NCBI GenBank assembly: GCA_026929865.2
Contig: CM049416.1
Span: 16,795,001-16,859,000, forward strand
Reading direction: 5' to 3'
DNA from: Hyperoplus lanceolatus
Taxonomy: Eukaryota; Chordata; Actinopteri; Uranoscopiformes; Ammodytidae
Length of the DNA stretch: 64,000 bases
The notes under the pieces are model-generated. The model saw only the letters and a list, made by a program, of their open reading frames with translations, did not search any database and was not told where the DNA came from. This document shows positions 1-12,167 of the stretch, in pieces; the stretch's first letter is position 1, and each line of letters starts with the position of its first letter. A program made the translations under genes and the position numbers.

Positions 1-88
1 TTCACACAGAAATGTTTAACACACACAAGGAATACATTTTTACAGCACATTGAAGTTGAGGGTGGCAGCACGGTTATGGGGAAAACAT
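1..88 (-). other. pmch: Start of pmch 3' UTR (truncated by window edge)
   Basis: This is sequence directly downstream of the pmch stop codon. I see no AATAAA on the minus strand here, so the poly(A) site is probably outside the window. Confidence 0.6.
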
Positions 89-138
89 TTATACATCCCA
101 GCAGGGTCGGTACACTCTGCCTATCATACACCTCAGCA
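89..138 (-). CDS. pmch: pmch coding exon 3 (MCH ring)
   Basis: The acceptor ...CTTGCAG precedes the exon. It completes the split Met codon and encodes LRCMIGRVYRPCWDV followed by TAA (91-89). Both ring cysteines and the YRPCW core are intact. Confidence 0.95.
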
Positions 139-2521
139 CTGCAAGGAGAAGAAAAGAAGAATTGCATTAGTGAATATGAAGATTCTAGAAATTTAGATTT
201 TTAATTGTTTTTTTTTTATCGTGCACTTTGAGAGTCGAAATGACGAGATTATAATACGCTATAATGCAGTGTAATTTGTTTATAGCTTATTGTCTGCTTT
301 ATGACAAAAGCAAAGACACATCGTTTGATTTTTAATAACATTTTGCTTATGAGTTATTTATCTCGGAATTTCAAATCTGTTAATATCTATCCTACTTTAC
401 TGCAGTCTTGAACTGTCGAGTTTATTCTTGATGTTGTATTTCCACTTTATTCTCGACCATTCGACTTCATTCTCAGAGTGCATCATTTTAAAAAAAACAC
501 TTCCTCCTTTAATTTTTTTTTCTCTCCAGTGGCCATTATACTGTTCTGTATCTACAGATACTTACTATCCATGTCTGTGTTTCTGCGATCAATCTTCAAA
601 CTCTGTACGGCAGGAGTGTGGCTCAAGCTCCGATCTGTGAGCAGAGAAAGGCCCCGACTGAAGCCTGGGTTCAGCCCGCCAATACTATGGCCTCTCAGCC
701 TCATGTCCTAGAAGGGGGAAAAAAAGTATTATTTTTAAATGTTTAATTTTTTTTAATTCTCATTCACAAGGTGCAATCCTCAGAGATCATAGATACATTT
801 TAGGTTCTTTTCTATCCGTCCCCACCCACCAACCCTTTCCGATGACCACACATTGAACCTCCGAAAACCCACTAGGCCTATTATCGATCAGTGATTACAT
901 GTGACATGATAACTTTGGAGGACCACACACACATTTCCACTCGCAAAGGATCTGAACTCTGGATCGTCAGGGTTCGCGGCAAATTCGCAACAGCTTTCAG
1001 AGATAATCTCTTTCACTTGCAAAGCACAGGTGTTGGAACTGTCCCTCACCAGCTGATCCAAGCCACAGGAACCCCAAATGGAATACATGTGTTTTTTAAA
1101 CTACATTACGTTTCGTTGCCCTCTTTTTTCCGTTTTATTCCACTGCTCCGTTTGGTTCACCCAGAAGGCTTTGTTCTTTCGATCATGGCCGCCCGCCTGT
1201 TCCCTATTACCGTGGAGATAACCACCATGTTCACGACACACACAGGAGACGCGGCCGCCAGATAAACTCTTGTACACATCGCGGGCCAAAACGTTTGAGG
1301 GGAAGCACTCAGATATATCATCATTCTTCCCAACTGTGATTCCAATAAATCTTTATTGGCTTCTGATCATTTGACCTTTTCAGCTAATAGTATTTCCTGG
1401 TTTTCCAAGCGCCGCTGCTGTAAAAAATATTTTCACGGACGGTTGTATGAAATATTGACTTTAACAGTAAGACACGGGGACGGTAACCAATTGAAAAGGG
1501 GTCAAGTGTTCACTCGTAGGATGGAAATTATGTGCCGTCTTTGTTGTCGTTGAACTATGGTTGTTTATAGAAAGAAATCTCATACTATAAATAGTTATGA
1601 CGCATGACCGTCCTTGGCAGAGTTGCGACGACTGCAAAAACAGAGACATTTGGGATAAATTAACAAAAAGAATAATCCAAATAGCTGGTCAATTTGTACT
1701 GGATTCAATTTGTTTTTGACTTAATAACTTATACACCCAAATAGCAAAAAAACACAAGGGTTCTTAGGTACTGTGGGAACATGCTGCCAACAGTTTCCAT
1801 AGGCACTATTTCTTTGGTAGAAAGTAGTTCAGATGAAAGCAGTTTTTTTTTATACAGTGTAACAGTCACATTTACGTTAAATGTCATTTTTCAGTGATGT
1901 TATCCTCATCGATGAAATTCCGTCTACGCCCATTGTATTGGAATGGAAGCATAGATTTTAGACATGCTTATCTCAAGAGCCAAAATTGTAACTATCTGAC
2001 AAGATACAACATTTTTAAAAATATATTTTTTTGGTTGCTACCACTTTCTAAAATGTCACCCATAATAAAGGGTTTTGAAATGGTAAGCTTTTTCCCTTGT
2101 TAATAACTCCTTTAGTAATGCTTGTATAATATATAAAACATTAATTAAAGTAAAACATTTATACAGCATTATGGATTTATGTTTATAACTTCAATAAAGC
2201 TATAGTTCCCTTGAAACATCTGTTAAGTATTTGCAATATGACACTCACCGAGACGATGACGATTCTTGGGCGTCCATGTTGTCCATCTTCATCCCTCGGG
2301 TTGTTGTCCAGCACCAGGCTTCGTCTGTAGCTGGGGGCAACCACAGCGGGCTCATTCATTGGCTCCATCGTCTGTTCTTCCGCCAGTACCAAACTCAGGC
2401 CATCTTGGTCTGTTATCAAAGGGTCTTCTGCTTTAGTCGCAGGCATGGCGACAGTAACAGAGTGACTGCTCAGCTCAGCGAACAGCATTAAAGTATACAA
2501 GACAGGGTAGACAGAGATCAT
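89..2521 (-). CDS. pmch: Pro-melanin-concentrating hormone precursor (3 coding exons)
   Basis: The gene encodes the precursor of melanin-concentrating hormone, a secreted hypothalamic/pituitary neuropeptide acting on feeding and, in fish, on skin pallor. Coding exons are 2249-2521, 566-707 and 89-138. The phases join exactly (273, 142 and 50 nt) into 154 codons plus stop. Residues 1-25 form a hydrophobic signal peptide. A dibasic RR at residues 132-133 precedes a C-terminal peptide ending MLRCMIGRVYRPCWDV, whose two cysteines (142 and 151) would form the MCH ring. The DMLRCM stretch matches mammalian-type MCH rather than the DTMRCM form of the classical salmonid hormone, so this is probably the pmch orthologue, and its position beside igf1 agrees. 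The last exon splits the ring Met codon, the same place as in mammalian PMCH. The 5' UTR appears to contain a long microsatellite. I am very sure of the identity; the signal cleavage site is approximate. Confidence 0.95.
566..707 (-). CDS. pmch: pmch coding exon 2
   Basis: The acceptor CTTCTAG lies at 714-708 and the donor GTAAGTATC at 565-557. It encodes 47 codons from DMRLRGHSIGG to NTDMD plus one base. It includes the dibasic RR that releases MCH. Confidence 0.9.
708..2248 (-). other. pmch: pmch intron 1
   Basis: This 1.54-kb intron has GT and AG ends as given for the exons. No repeat or second gene was recognised; several short open frames here have no family features. The second intron is 139-565. 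Confidence 0.85.
2249..2521 (-). CDS. pmch: pmch coding exon 1 (signal peptide and N-terminal propeptide)
   Basis: It starts at the ATG on 2521-2519 and gives 91 whole codons from MISVYPVLYTLMLFAEL to RPRIVIVS. It ends at a GTGAGT donor (2248-2243), phase 0. The RR near the middle (SYRRS) is a possible extra processing site. Confidence 0.93.
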
Positions 2522-2550
2522 GGTATTGGCAAAATATTTAGCTCTACAAG

Positions 2551-2671
<121 letters not shown>

Positions 2672-2715
2672 CTCTTATCTCGTCTGCCGAATGTTGAGAC
2701 TGGGCTCTCGGCCGT

Positions 2716-2724
2716 CTTATATAT
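2716..2724 (-). promoter_or_regulatory. Probable pmch TATA box
   Basis: The minus strand reads ATATATAAG. A start site about 25-30 bp downstream, near 2690, would give a 5' UTR of about 170 nt, most of it the GATA repeat. Confidence 0.65.
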
Positions 2725-3295
2725 TCTGAGGGCCTTTTGTTCACAACTTAAAATAGTAATATGGGAAAAACTGAAAAGACGTCATGTCTCCTGTGGATGT
2801 GCATCTATCTTAATAGGCTGAGGGTTACAGGGGGTTAAAAGGTCACAACAACTGTGCTGTTATTCCATTAATAATTGTGTCTTTGTAAAGAATGCGATGA
2901 ATAGCTTATAATGTAATAGAATAGGTGTTTTTTGTCTGTTTTGAGACATTCAAACGGATGAAGAGGTCAAAACATGGCCCACGCCAGTTCAAAGGGCCGG
3001 AATTAATTTCTTCCTAAATCCACTTTGCTGAAATGAACCCAGCAGGGGATCAGAAATACATCGACTGTGCAAAAATGAAAGACGTCCATTGAAGGGATGT
3101 TTTTCTGAATGGCCTCCAACCTCTAGTGGCTGGTGACACTTATGATGACAGGATGTTTTAGAAAGCGGTGACGGGTCATTTAAAAGGAATAGCTGGATAT
3201 GTTCGACACACTTTTGCACCCACATAACCCTCGCGAAACCACGTCTCATTTTTACTAGCTAGCGGCATGGTCCTAGAGATGACAATGTCTATGGT

Positions 3296-3815
3296 ATGTC
3301 GATTGGTCCACCTCTTTGGTTGGAGTCTACATTATGTCAACAAATATTGAAAGATTTGCCATGACATTTCATACAGACTTTCATGGTCCCTGGAGGATGA
3401 ATCCTATGCACCCGTTATAGATTTCTACACTCCCTTGAAGATAATTTACAAAAGCTACGGTGGCCTTCAAGGACAAGAAGCTAGTTACTAAAGATGGCTT
3501 CATCCACCAGTGCCTCAATTCTTTCCACAATATCAAGTGATGAGGTGAAGATGTATTTAGTTATTTATTCTATGGTGCTTCGTCTTCCAACAAGTGCATT
3601 TCCGACGGACACATACTATGTATAAACTGTGTGAGGACGTTAGGTTTGTCTATTCTGTGCTACCGTAGAAATGTGGTTAGACATGATAGCTTTGCCATTG
3701 TGGCATTGTCAGCATGCTGATGTTAGCATTTAGCCAAAAGCACTGATTTTCCCAAGCACGGCCTCACAAAGCCATTAGCACGGCTGTAGATTCGTACTCT
3801 TTGGTTTTTGTACGG
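3296..3815. repeat. Old dispersed teleost repeat
   Basis: The phrases GGTCCACCTCTTTGG, CATTCATACAGACTTTCATGGTCCC-like text and GCATGCTGATGTTAGCATT match a repeat I know as common across teleosts. Part of it recurs at 21541-21662. It is badly decayed, has no coding capacity, and its edges are approximate. Confidence 0.55.
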
Positions 3816-4975
3816 ATTAAACAAACAAGATATAATGTGTTAATTTGTGAGCTTTAGAGATGCTGGTAGACGGGTTTTGTTGTCCTTGAACAGAGCCAGG
3901 CGAACCATTTTCCACCAATTTCTCAGTCTTATGCAATGCCAAGGTAATAGGCTCATATTTAGTTTACAGGCATTAATCTTCTCGTCTAACTCCCAACAAG
4001 AAAGCGAATAAATGTTTTTTCAAAAGTGGCAAACTATTAATTTAAAAGGAGAATTTGATATGCCACAGGCTCTGTGATCAAGCCTTGGGTGTGCTTTGAA
4101 CGACAAGCACCCACACACACAACAAAGCAGTGATCATCAGCTGATGATAAAAGGTGGAGGCAAGCGAAACAACCAAAAGGGCCTTTGAGTGTTGACATAG
4201 CTCCTTGCAGGCTTCATCTCGGCTGGAATGGCTTACCTTATTAACATCACAGGAGCCGTAGCGCAAAGGGGATGGAGAACCGGCACATGAATAATCGCTA
4301 TTGAACTCAGCTGAAGTGATTTTACTTGGAGCGGTCAGCCTTTATTTTGTAAGTATTATTGTTGGCAGGCCAGGACTTCTACTGAAGGACTGAACTCGTC
4401 CACAGGGGCAAGGCCGTTCCAGCAGAAGCTGAACTTGTGAGCTCCGTGCACTGTTGTTGTAACCTTTCTCGCTCTTATTCTCTCCCTGATAATCTCTCCC
4501 TATAACTTTTCCTATATTTCAATCCGATATAGGCTGTATCAGTTGCACTGATTTTGGAGAGTATACACATGCTGCAAATCAATGCAAAAGTATAGGCTAC
4601 ACCCGATCCAAGGATTTCTGGCACACACACTATGAGAAGATTCACCAAACTCTAAAGCCGTGGTTAAGGTCTCTATCTAACATGTGATTTTTTTCCCCCT
4701 CTTGCTCTGATTTTTCTTAGAAACCCATTACCATAATTCTCTGACAAAGAACATTAGCATAAAAAGCCAAGGGTCAAATAATCTTATGAGTACCAGATGT
4801 GATTTTAGAACATCATTTACGAAGTCCTTATGTTTCCACAACACAGCTCGTCAAATCTTCAGCGGATGCCAGTAAAAGTTTGCTCTACTGCTGACTGTGC
4901 TGTCCCTGATTTATTTGTAAGCAGCAGTGATTACATCCAGATTGTATTCATCTTTTGTGCATGGTTTAAATTTTG

Positions 4976-5238
4976 ACCTTAAAGCTATACTGCGTAATTT
5001 CTGTTGCCCTGCATGACAATTTTTTTAATTACAACAACACTGTCGGCGCATCTACATGAGGTAAGCCTTTAGTGATCGCGCATGGGGGGACACAAATTTG
5101 TAAACACTGCCATACTGAGCAATACAGAGAGAATTGTGTGGAGCTGATAGGCTTAATCAACTTTTATGTCAACTCGTTTGGCGATGGCTTGAATGTACTG
5201 TAACCAACATTCAAAGTTACGCACTATAGCTTTAAGGT
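4976..5238. mobile_element. MITE with 22-bp terminal inverted repeats
   Basis: The left end ACCTTAAAGCTATACTGCG (from 4976) is the inverse of the right end (5217-5238) over 22 bp with one mismatch. It has no coding capacity. The superfamily is unknown, with hAT-like the first guess; no clear target duplication outside the ends was seen. Confidence 0.75.
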
Positions 5239-5570
5239 AGCTGCAGAGTGTTTTTTTCTCAACAGTTCTGTCTGCTGCTTGCATCACCTGTCAGTCTTGC
5301 CGGTGCTGTATTTCAATCACACCGCCTACGGCTTTTTGTGCGTATAGAGACCTCAGAACTGAAGTCTGGGCCCCTATGACATCAGTAGCAACATTGTTTT
5401 ATAATCCCTCCGGTGGCCAACACATTTACTTCCTACATCCTGTATTAACAACCTGCCTTTCATCACCGACACTCGTCTTCTAGATAGAAAATATAGAGAA
5501 AAAAAAATAGGAGAAATGGGCTAGCATTCTTGGGAAATGTCATGCACCAATGCTTCATGCGTGACGGCTG

Positions 5571-5722
5571 GTGTGTGTGTGTGTGTGAGAGAGTGAGAGT
5601 GAGAGTGAGAGAGAGAGAGAGAGAGAGATTCAGAGAGAAAGATATAGAGATTTAGAGAGTGTGTACGTGTGAGAACATTCAAATTTAGCATACAAGTGAC
5701 GTGTGTGTGTGTGTGTGTGTGT
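5571..5722. repeat. GT and GA simple repeats
   Basis: A GT tract followed by GAGAGT/GA runs and a second GT tract at about 5701-5722. The long open frames across it are low-complexity artefacts. Confidence 0.9.
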
Positions 5723-7124
5723 GCGTGCTGCAGGGACTTGAGTTGTGCCAGAGGCCGGCGTGCTGCATTCAGCAAAGAGATGCTGCTGGTGCAAAAAGGG
5801 GGGTGAGGGTTTAGGAGTGTGAGGGGGGGGGGGGACCGCATTTTGGGCAGGATTATTTTTTGTTGCCCAGAGAACAGACCATGGTTTCCTGGAACAATGC
5901 AGCTGATGAGAGTCTCTCCAAGGAAAATAAGGCTCTGACATCATGGGTTCTTAAAGCACACAGCTGAGCCAACACTCTCCTGCTATAATCAAGCCTCAGT
6001 GAATTTCCACTGTTGACTGAAATTGAGAGAAGAGGGAGAATCTCCTCCAATGGCTCAAGCGCTACATCTTTTTTTTTTCTTCTTTTTTTTAACACATGCT
6101 TTAATCTATTTGCTATGACATTCCACGTTGTAGTGTAGAACACTTGTTGGACTCTTGTGTCTCTATTTCCTTTTACATCTGGCCTTGGCTTACCATAACA
6201 ATAAAAATGTGACACAAGGCTACTTGTAAAATGTGTCATGATAAACTCATCACACATTGCCAAGGCTGGATGCTGGTCTCGGTATATTTGGGATTAAAGA
6301 CAACAAAATTCAGAGTTGACAACAGCAGGAGCTCAAAAGTTAAACCCATCAAACTTCACCAAAATCCTCATGTGTGTCCTATTGGCAAACAAAATATGAA
6401 TGGTTGACTGATGAAGCCTTACAACCACTTTTCCTGTAAAACAACCAGCAGAATAAGTAGTAAAATTGGTGAGTGTAGTAAAACAGACCACAAGGTAATT
6501 CAAAAGACAATTGTGTGTTTAAGATGAGGAGTTGAAGAGTGTGGGAGAGATTGTGTTACACGGATCGCTCCAAAATCTGTGTCCTTAGATGCACTTGGTC
6601 TCGAGTGCACACACAGATCAATGGGGACGGATTGTGTTCCTTCCAGAACCATCCTGGTTATTGAGGTTATTCAAACATCTTTTTGTGTTGCACTCCTCAG
6701 CTTGCCATGTAATCCAAAATTAGCACATGTAAGAGGATAAACAGAGCATATATAAGACATTGGGACGTATGTGTTTTACAGTTATAACAACTGGATGATA
6801 CTGTACATCCATATTTACTTCGATAATTGGCTTACTTGTTATGGCTCTGTCTCTGCTCAAGCACAGGCCTCTCTATTTCTCAGCGATTTATTTGAACTCT
6901 AAATCTTGCAAGCTTGCAGCCTGCAATTGGGCCATTAGGGTGAGGTAATTGATTCTGTATTAGTCATAGAGAAGGATGAAATAACATCCAGGATGGCTGG
7001 GATGACCATGACCTGGCCTGCCTGCCTGCTGCTCCACATTTTGATCTTAACAGATGCCAATTTATTAGGGTTTTGACTGTCATCCCATGTACATATGTTT
7101 AAAAAGAGCTGACAGTGAGTGATT

Positions 7125-7214
7125 GAGTGAGTGAGTGAGTGAGTGAGTGAGTGAGTGAGTGAGTGAGTGAGTGAGTGAGTGAGTGAGTGAGTGAGTGAGT
7201 GAGTGAGTGAGTGA
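7125..7214. repeat. (GAGT)n microsatellite
   Basis: About 22 uninterrupted GAGT units followed by impure GA/GAGT to about 7260. It creates a false Leu-Thr-His-Ser open frame on the minus strand. Confidence 0.95.
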
Positions 7215-8660
7215 GAGAGTGAGAGAGAGAGAAAGAGAGTGAGTGAGAGAGAGAGTGAGAGCTAGGCAGCACTGTCACTGCGATCGAGCATCCTCCAAAG
7301 AGCTGAACATGCAGCTCGGGTGGGCCTTTAGGGAGCACCACGCCCCTGCTGTTTGCTCTGGCAGACCCCACCACCTCTTAGGAAGTATCACTTTGTCATT
7401 GGGCTAACACAGTGCACTGAGTTTTTATAATACTGCACTCGGCCTCTGAGTTACGACTTAATTTATAGACGAAATACCTTAAAAGATTTGCACATGCTTA
7501 AGCCTAAACCTCTGCTTTGTAATTATCTGCTGTTTATGTGTCTGAAACCGCAGGGTTCCTCGTAAAAGCCTTACAGAGTTAACCAGCGCAATGTTGCGTA
7601 ATCGAGGGAGTAATGCTTTAACATGATGACAGTTTCCCCCAGGGGTTTTAAGAGTGTATGAAGTTCTACCAACCTTTGTGATTCATCATAAGCAAACTTG
7701 ACTGGAAGATTTGCGGTCCTCCACGCAAACTCTGACTCTCCCGTACGCACAGAAAGTGGAGAAAGGAGAAATGACGACTCCATATGAAGTGCGGGAACAA
7801 ATGTGTTTGTGTAAAATTAATCCAGATAGCCCTTTTATAAGCCATGTAGGTCTATCATACTGTATATTGGAAGTTCCTTTGCAAAACGGATGTCTAATGT
7901 CTTTCAGCATATAGTGTTTTTGCATCTTTGGTCTTATTGAAATGTACTTTACTGCAGTAATGCGTACATCTATGCATTGTGTTCTACATTACTTATAAAT
8001 TGTAAAAGTGTTTCAGTGTTTGATAGGGGTTTCTTATGGATCATTCAAATGTGTATGGTTCCACCTTGTTTTTGGTGAAATAAGTATCTTTAATGGAGGG
8101 CCTGTGGTGGAAATAGAGTTTGCAGAGCAGACAGTTCTAAAGGTTGTGGGGTCACTGGTAAGAGACGAAAAAACCCATATAAAGAGGAATTGTGTTTAAC
8201 TTGTTGGTGTAGATATGATAGCTTATGTCTATTTGAAGATATTAATAACACATGATGCACCCCACACATAAGATACACTGTTCTGTAGCTTTAAGGAGAG
8301 AGCCATGCGGCCTCTCACCCATGCTGCTTCAATGCTACTACCGAAATCCTCTGTACTTGTCCTGTCTGGAATCTCCTCAATAAACCTGAACACTAATGAA
8401 AAGTCCAGTCTGCCGCCTTGTCTATTGTCAACCCGTGGGGAACAATTCGGCTACTACAATCCCCTAATTGAAATAAACTTTTTTGGTGATATGTGGCTTT
8501 TATGTATTATATTTTGTGTATAATGACCGTGAGCCGTAATAAATAAATAAATAATTAAGTCATTTTTGCAGTTTTGCAAAGCTTAGCTTTCAAAGTTCCC
8601 AACACTGAGTGTATGTGCATGATGCATGAAGAAACTCTCCAGCCATTTCGGTGATGTTGA

Positions 8661-11600
8661 CAAGTGGTTTATTCAGCAGGAATGGTGAACAATTTGTCAG
8701 TATTTTTTTTTCTACAGAAGGCAATCGAGTACCATAAATAACAGCGCTGTAATCAAACAGTTTCTTGGACAGTGAGCTTCAGCAAATAACATTTTTCTCA
8801 TTAAATACTTTACAGCGCCATGCATGTCTCACTACTGACTCCCACAGTTTAGGCTTCATTGATTTTCTCACACAAGTGACAAACAGAGATGTTTGAATTA
8901 TTTAAATTTGCGTGAATTGAAGCCTGTTGCTGTAGCTTTCTTTTTCGCTGCTCCAATTATGCCAAATACACTGTCCGGCTCACTTAACTATCTATTACAG
9001 AAGCTGTATTTTTTAAGGTACCAGAGACTGTGTGAAGGGTGTATTGTAGCTGCAGTGCAGTCCAGACAAGGATGGCATCAATAGATATTTAATGATCTGG
9101 TCATAGGTAAGTTCATAATGCTGAGTGAGGCTTTGTTCTCACAGGTCTTTGGTTTGTACTGTATGTCTGAAGATCTGAGGACCAGAATTGTTCTCCAACC
9201 TTCTAGTTAATTTCAGCTGCCAGGTCGACTGATGAAGAGAATTGAAAAGGAATGGATACCAAAGTACATATTCAAATAACCATTTGATCGTTACAAATAA
9301 AAACAAACTTTAAAATAAATCGTGAACATTTTAATTCATAACTGACAAAGCTGCTAACAAATGTTTTGGTCGGAAAAAATTAAACTCCTGGCTTTTTCTT
9401 AAAGCGAGACTATGGAACTTTCCTAATTACGAGATAATACAGTATTCCTCATGACAAATGTAAAGTTAAATTCATAAACAACAAAACACACCATTGCACA
9501 ATTTAATACACCCATAGGTTTTGTCACTACAGCCTTATTTGGTCTGGTAGGACCAGCAGCTTGTGCAGGCTAATGTAAGCAAACTTAAAGCAACAGTTTG
9601 ACATCAAGGGAAATTGTATTTGATTTTACTGGAATTTAGTGTAAGATAAACATAATAGTGTTTTTTTAAGTGTCTAACTCAAGAGAATCCTGGGAAATTA
9701 AGGCAAATTAATATGATGTGGTGGAGGGCCGCTGTTCAGCAAAAGTAACATAGTCTCGCATTAAGTTTTGTTCAAAAATCAATACCTTGGCTTCCAGTGA
9801 AGTGCATGTACACACACATTTCAGGACAGACAAAAGCACACCATGAATTTTAACAATCTCTATACAATTGGAAGAATCACAGTTCACAGTACTTTTGTCA
9901 AGTTATTTGGCATAAGGGATCTGTATTGAGAAAATAATTCAAAAACAGTAGAAAAAATAGCGTTTTGCCTTCTTGGGACCACAACATGGTATTTTCTTTT
10001 TCATCTTTTTTTTTTTAAATCTCCATGCATTCACAGATTTTCACACAGATACATTTACTCGCTTACACTACTACCTTATTGAAACAGCTTACAAATAAAA
10101 ACACTATTAAAATGGTGGCCACAAGGCTGTGCAAAAGGGAAGACCTCCAATGTAAGCCCTGCCATCTGTCCGTCTTAAGCCATCTCTTTGCAAGTAACAA
10201 ACTACAAAATAGCACCATTATACAGTGGATAGGATTCTTAATACAGTTTTGTTATATGAAACTATCATGTACAATGAATGATAGTAATGCATAGGTTAAC
10301 ATAAATGGGAGTACTGTTTGATTATACACAGGCAGAGGAGGCAGAGCCAGAGATGAGATGTCTTGGGTGGTTTGTGAGATAAAAATGACCGTAGATCCAC
10401 ATAGAGGCTTGAACAAACAGCCTTGACTGTCGGTCCTCATGCAAGGACTTCTCAGAACTGGAATTTTTTGAAACGTGTGTTTGTGTGTGTTTGTGTTGGT
10501 GTGTGTGCTTGACCCTTACTCACAGTTACACAACTCTCATATACACCGTGGGTGCTTTGGATGCGTGTCTGTGTACTTTTATATATGTGTGCCGTACCTC
10601 ACATCTCAAAGAAAGACTTATGCAAATAATTGAACAAAATCATGTCATCTGCATACGTTTTTTTCTTTTCTTTGGTGGACTTGGCAATGGATGCCGTGGA
10701 GCTTTGTTGTACACACACCGTGATGGCAGGTAATGCAGTCCAAGAGACAATTGAAGCAGCAAAGTTCTCGGCCTCCATAAAGTAACACAATATAGGCCAT
10801 GATAGATTAATCATTAAACTTCCCATCAATATGTGTGTTGGAGCCTCTCTGTCTTTTGCGTCAAACTTCGTTGTTAAAAGATTCAGGAACATAAAGTTGA
10901 AAAAGATGCGACTGTTTTCTAGGTCTCAAAGCGTTTGTTGACTTGCTGTCACTTGCCATTTAACCTTGAACACAGGCCTCCACTCAGACTCAAATGTTGT
11001 TCTCCAACTACTGGATTATTGACTAAAATCTGACTTGGCCACTACAGTGGTGACATGTGAAAACTATGCAGACAGCAAACATTTTTGCCTGATTGCAACT
11101 ATTTGACTTCTTCCACTGATTTATGCCAAATGCACTTTGATTCCACTGAATGACCCATTTTCTGACCAACCAAACAAGCACCATGCAGTGCCTAGCCAAA
11201 AACATAATTCAAGTTAGCTTCTGGTTAAGTTGTTTCGTCTGTTGTTTTCGTAGTACCTACCTGTTCCTTAAAATGCCCTGTAATAGTGCTTGATCTGTTG
11301 TGATAGAATTGTTTGGATTGTAGACTCAGTCCTCAGATTCTCAAAACTTCCTGAGGCTTAGTAGGGATTTGGATTGGACCCAAACCTTCAATCGACTCCA
11401 CTTAGACAGAATAACACTGCCTTCCAAGTAAGAGAAGCATGGATTTGACTTGGGCTCAATGTACAATAAACTACAACCATGTTTAAAGTCTGATAATGAA
11501 AACCACCTGTTTGTCCTCTAAAGCGAACCTTGTTTTTGACTATCCCCAGTAATGCATGGTGCATATAAAAACAAACTTTGAAGGTAAGATAATCAGATTT

Positions 11601-12107
11601 TAGAAACTGTTATACGTGACCGGTGACAAGGTATCCTGTCTTACCAAAGGAGTGAATTAATCCACTCTCTCTGAGTAAAAAGATTTAGGTCCGTGTAGGT
11701 CAAGGGACAGGGCGGACCACTCGTTGTCAAAAGCACAGCCTGCTGCTTCTCTGATTGGCTGAAGCCCAGATCCATTCCCCACCTTTTCCTGGAGCCAGGG
11801 GGATGCTGCAGCTCACACATGGAGGTATAATAAGCTCTTGTCTTGTGTCTCAGCAGCTAAACTAGTCTGTTACATTGCAATAACAAAGAATTCCTCCCGA
11901 TATGGAATGGTGCAGTGTATAAAATAATCACAAGATCCCTCATCAAACCCTTTAAAACACCACCTAGCTCTCCCGAGCATTGTCGAACCATTGTTAGCCT
12001 CCTCTTTGTTTTGTTTTTACAGTGAACCATTCCACAGGGGTACCAGGTAAGGCCACTCCCTTCTCTCTTCCCAAGACGCTGGGCATTTGTCCATTCGCTC
12101 ATCTTCC
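8661..12107 (-). other. igf1: Probable igf1 3' UTR and downstream flank
   Basis: This AT-rich gene-free stretch follows the igf1 stop codon. Vertebrate igf1 mRNAs can have 3' UTRs of several kb. A minus-strand AATAAA at 8673-8668 is one possible distal poly(A) signal, but there are other candidates nearer. The boundary is inference. Confidence 0.4.
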
Positions 12108-12167
12108 CTACATTCTGTAATTTCTGCCCCCCGTGTTGCCTCGACTTGAGTTTTTCTGATGCACTTC
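12108..12167 (-). CDS. igf1: igf1 coding exon 5 (E-domain end and stop)
   Basis: The acceptor GTTGCAG is followed by [19 protein letters not shown] and TAG (12110-12108). This is the conserved end of the igf1 Ea peptide. Confidence 0.93.
   Translation of the reverse strand, partial: EVHQKNSSRGNTGGRNYRM

Larger units (their letters stand above)
2725..8660. other. Intergenic region between pmch promoter and igf1 3' end
   Basis: No gene was recognised. The stretch holds an old dispersed repeat (about 3296-3815), a 263-bp MITE (4976-5238), GT/GA tracts (5571-5722) and a GAGT tract (7125-7214). Non-repetitive stretches near 4080-4320 and 6840-7080 look like possible conserved non-coding sequence because they carry homeodomain-like ATTA cores. 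That is a subjective impression. Confidence 0.6.

Noticed and set aside
5521..5944. Two open frames rich in His-Thr and Ser-Leu
   Set aside because: They are translations of GT/GA simple repeats.
7099..7374. 91-codon Leu-Thr-His-Ser-rich open frame
   Set aside because: It is the translation of the GAGT microsatellite at 7125-7214, with no start context or family features.
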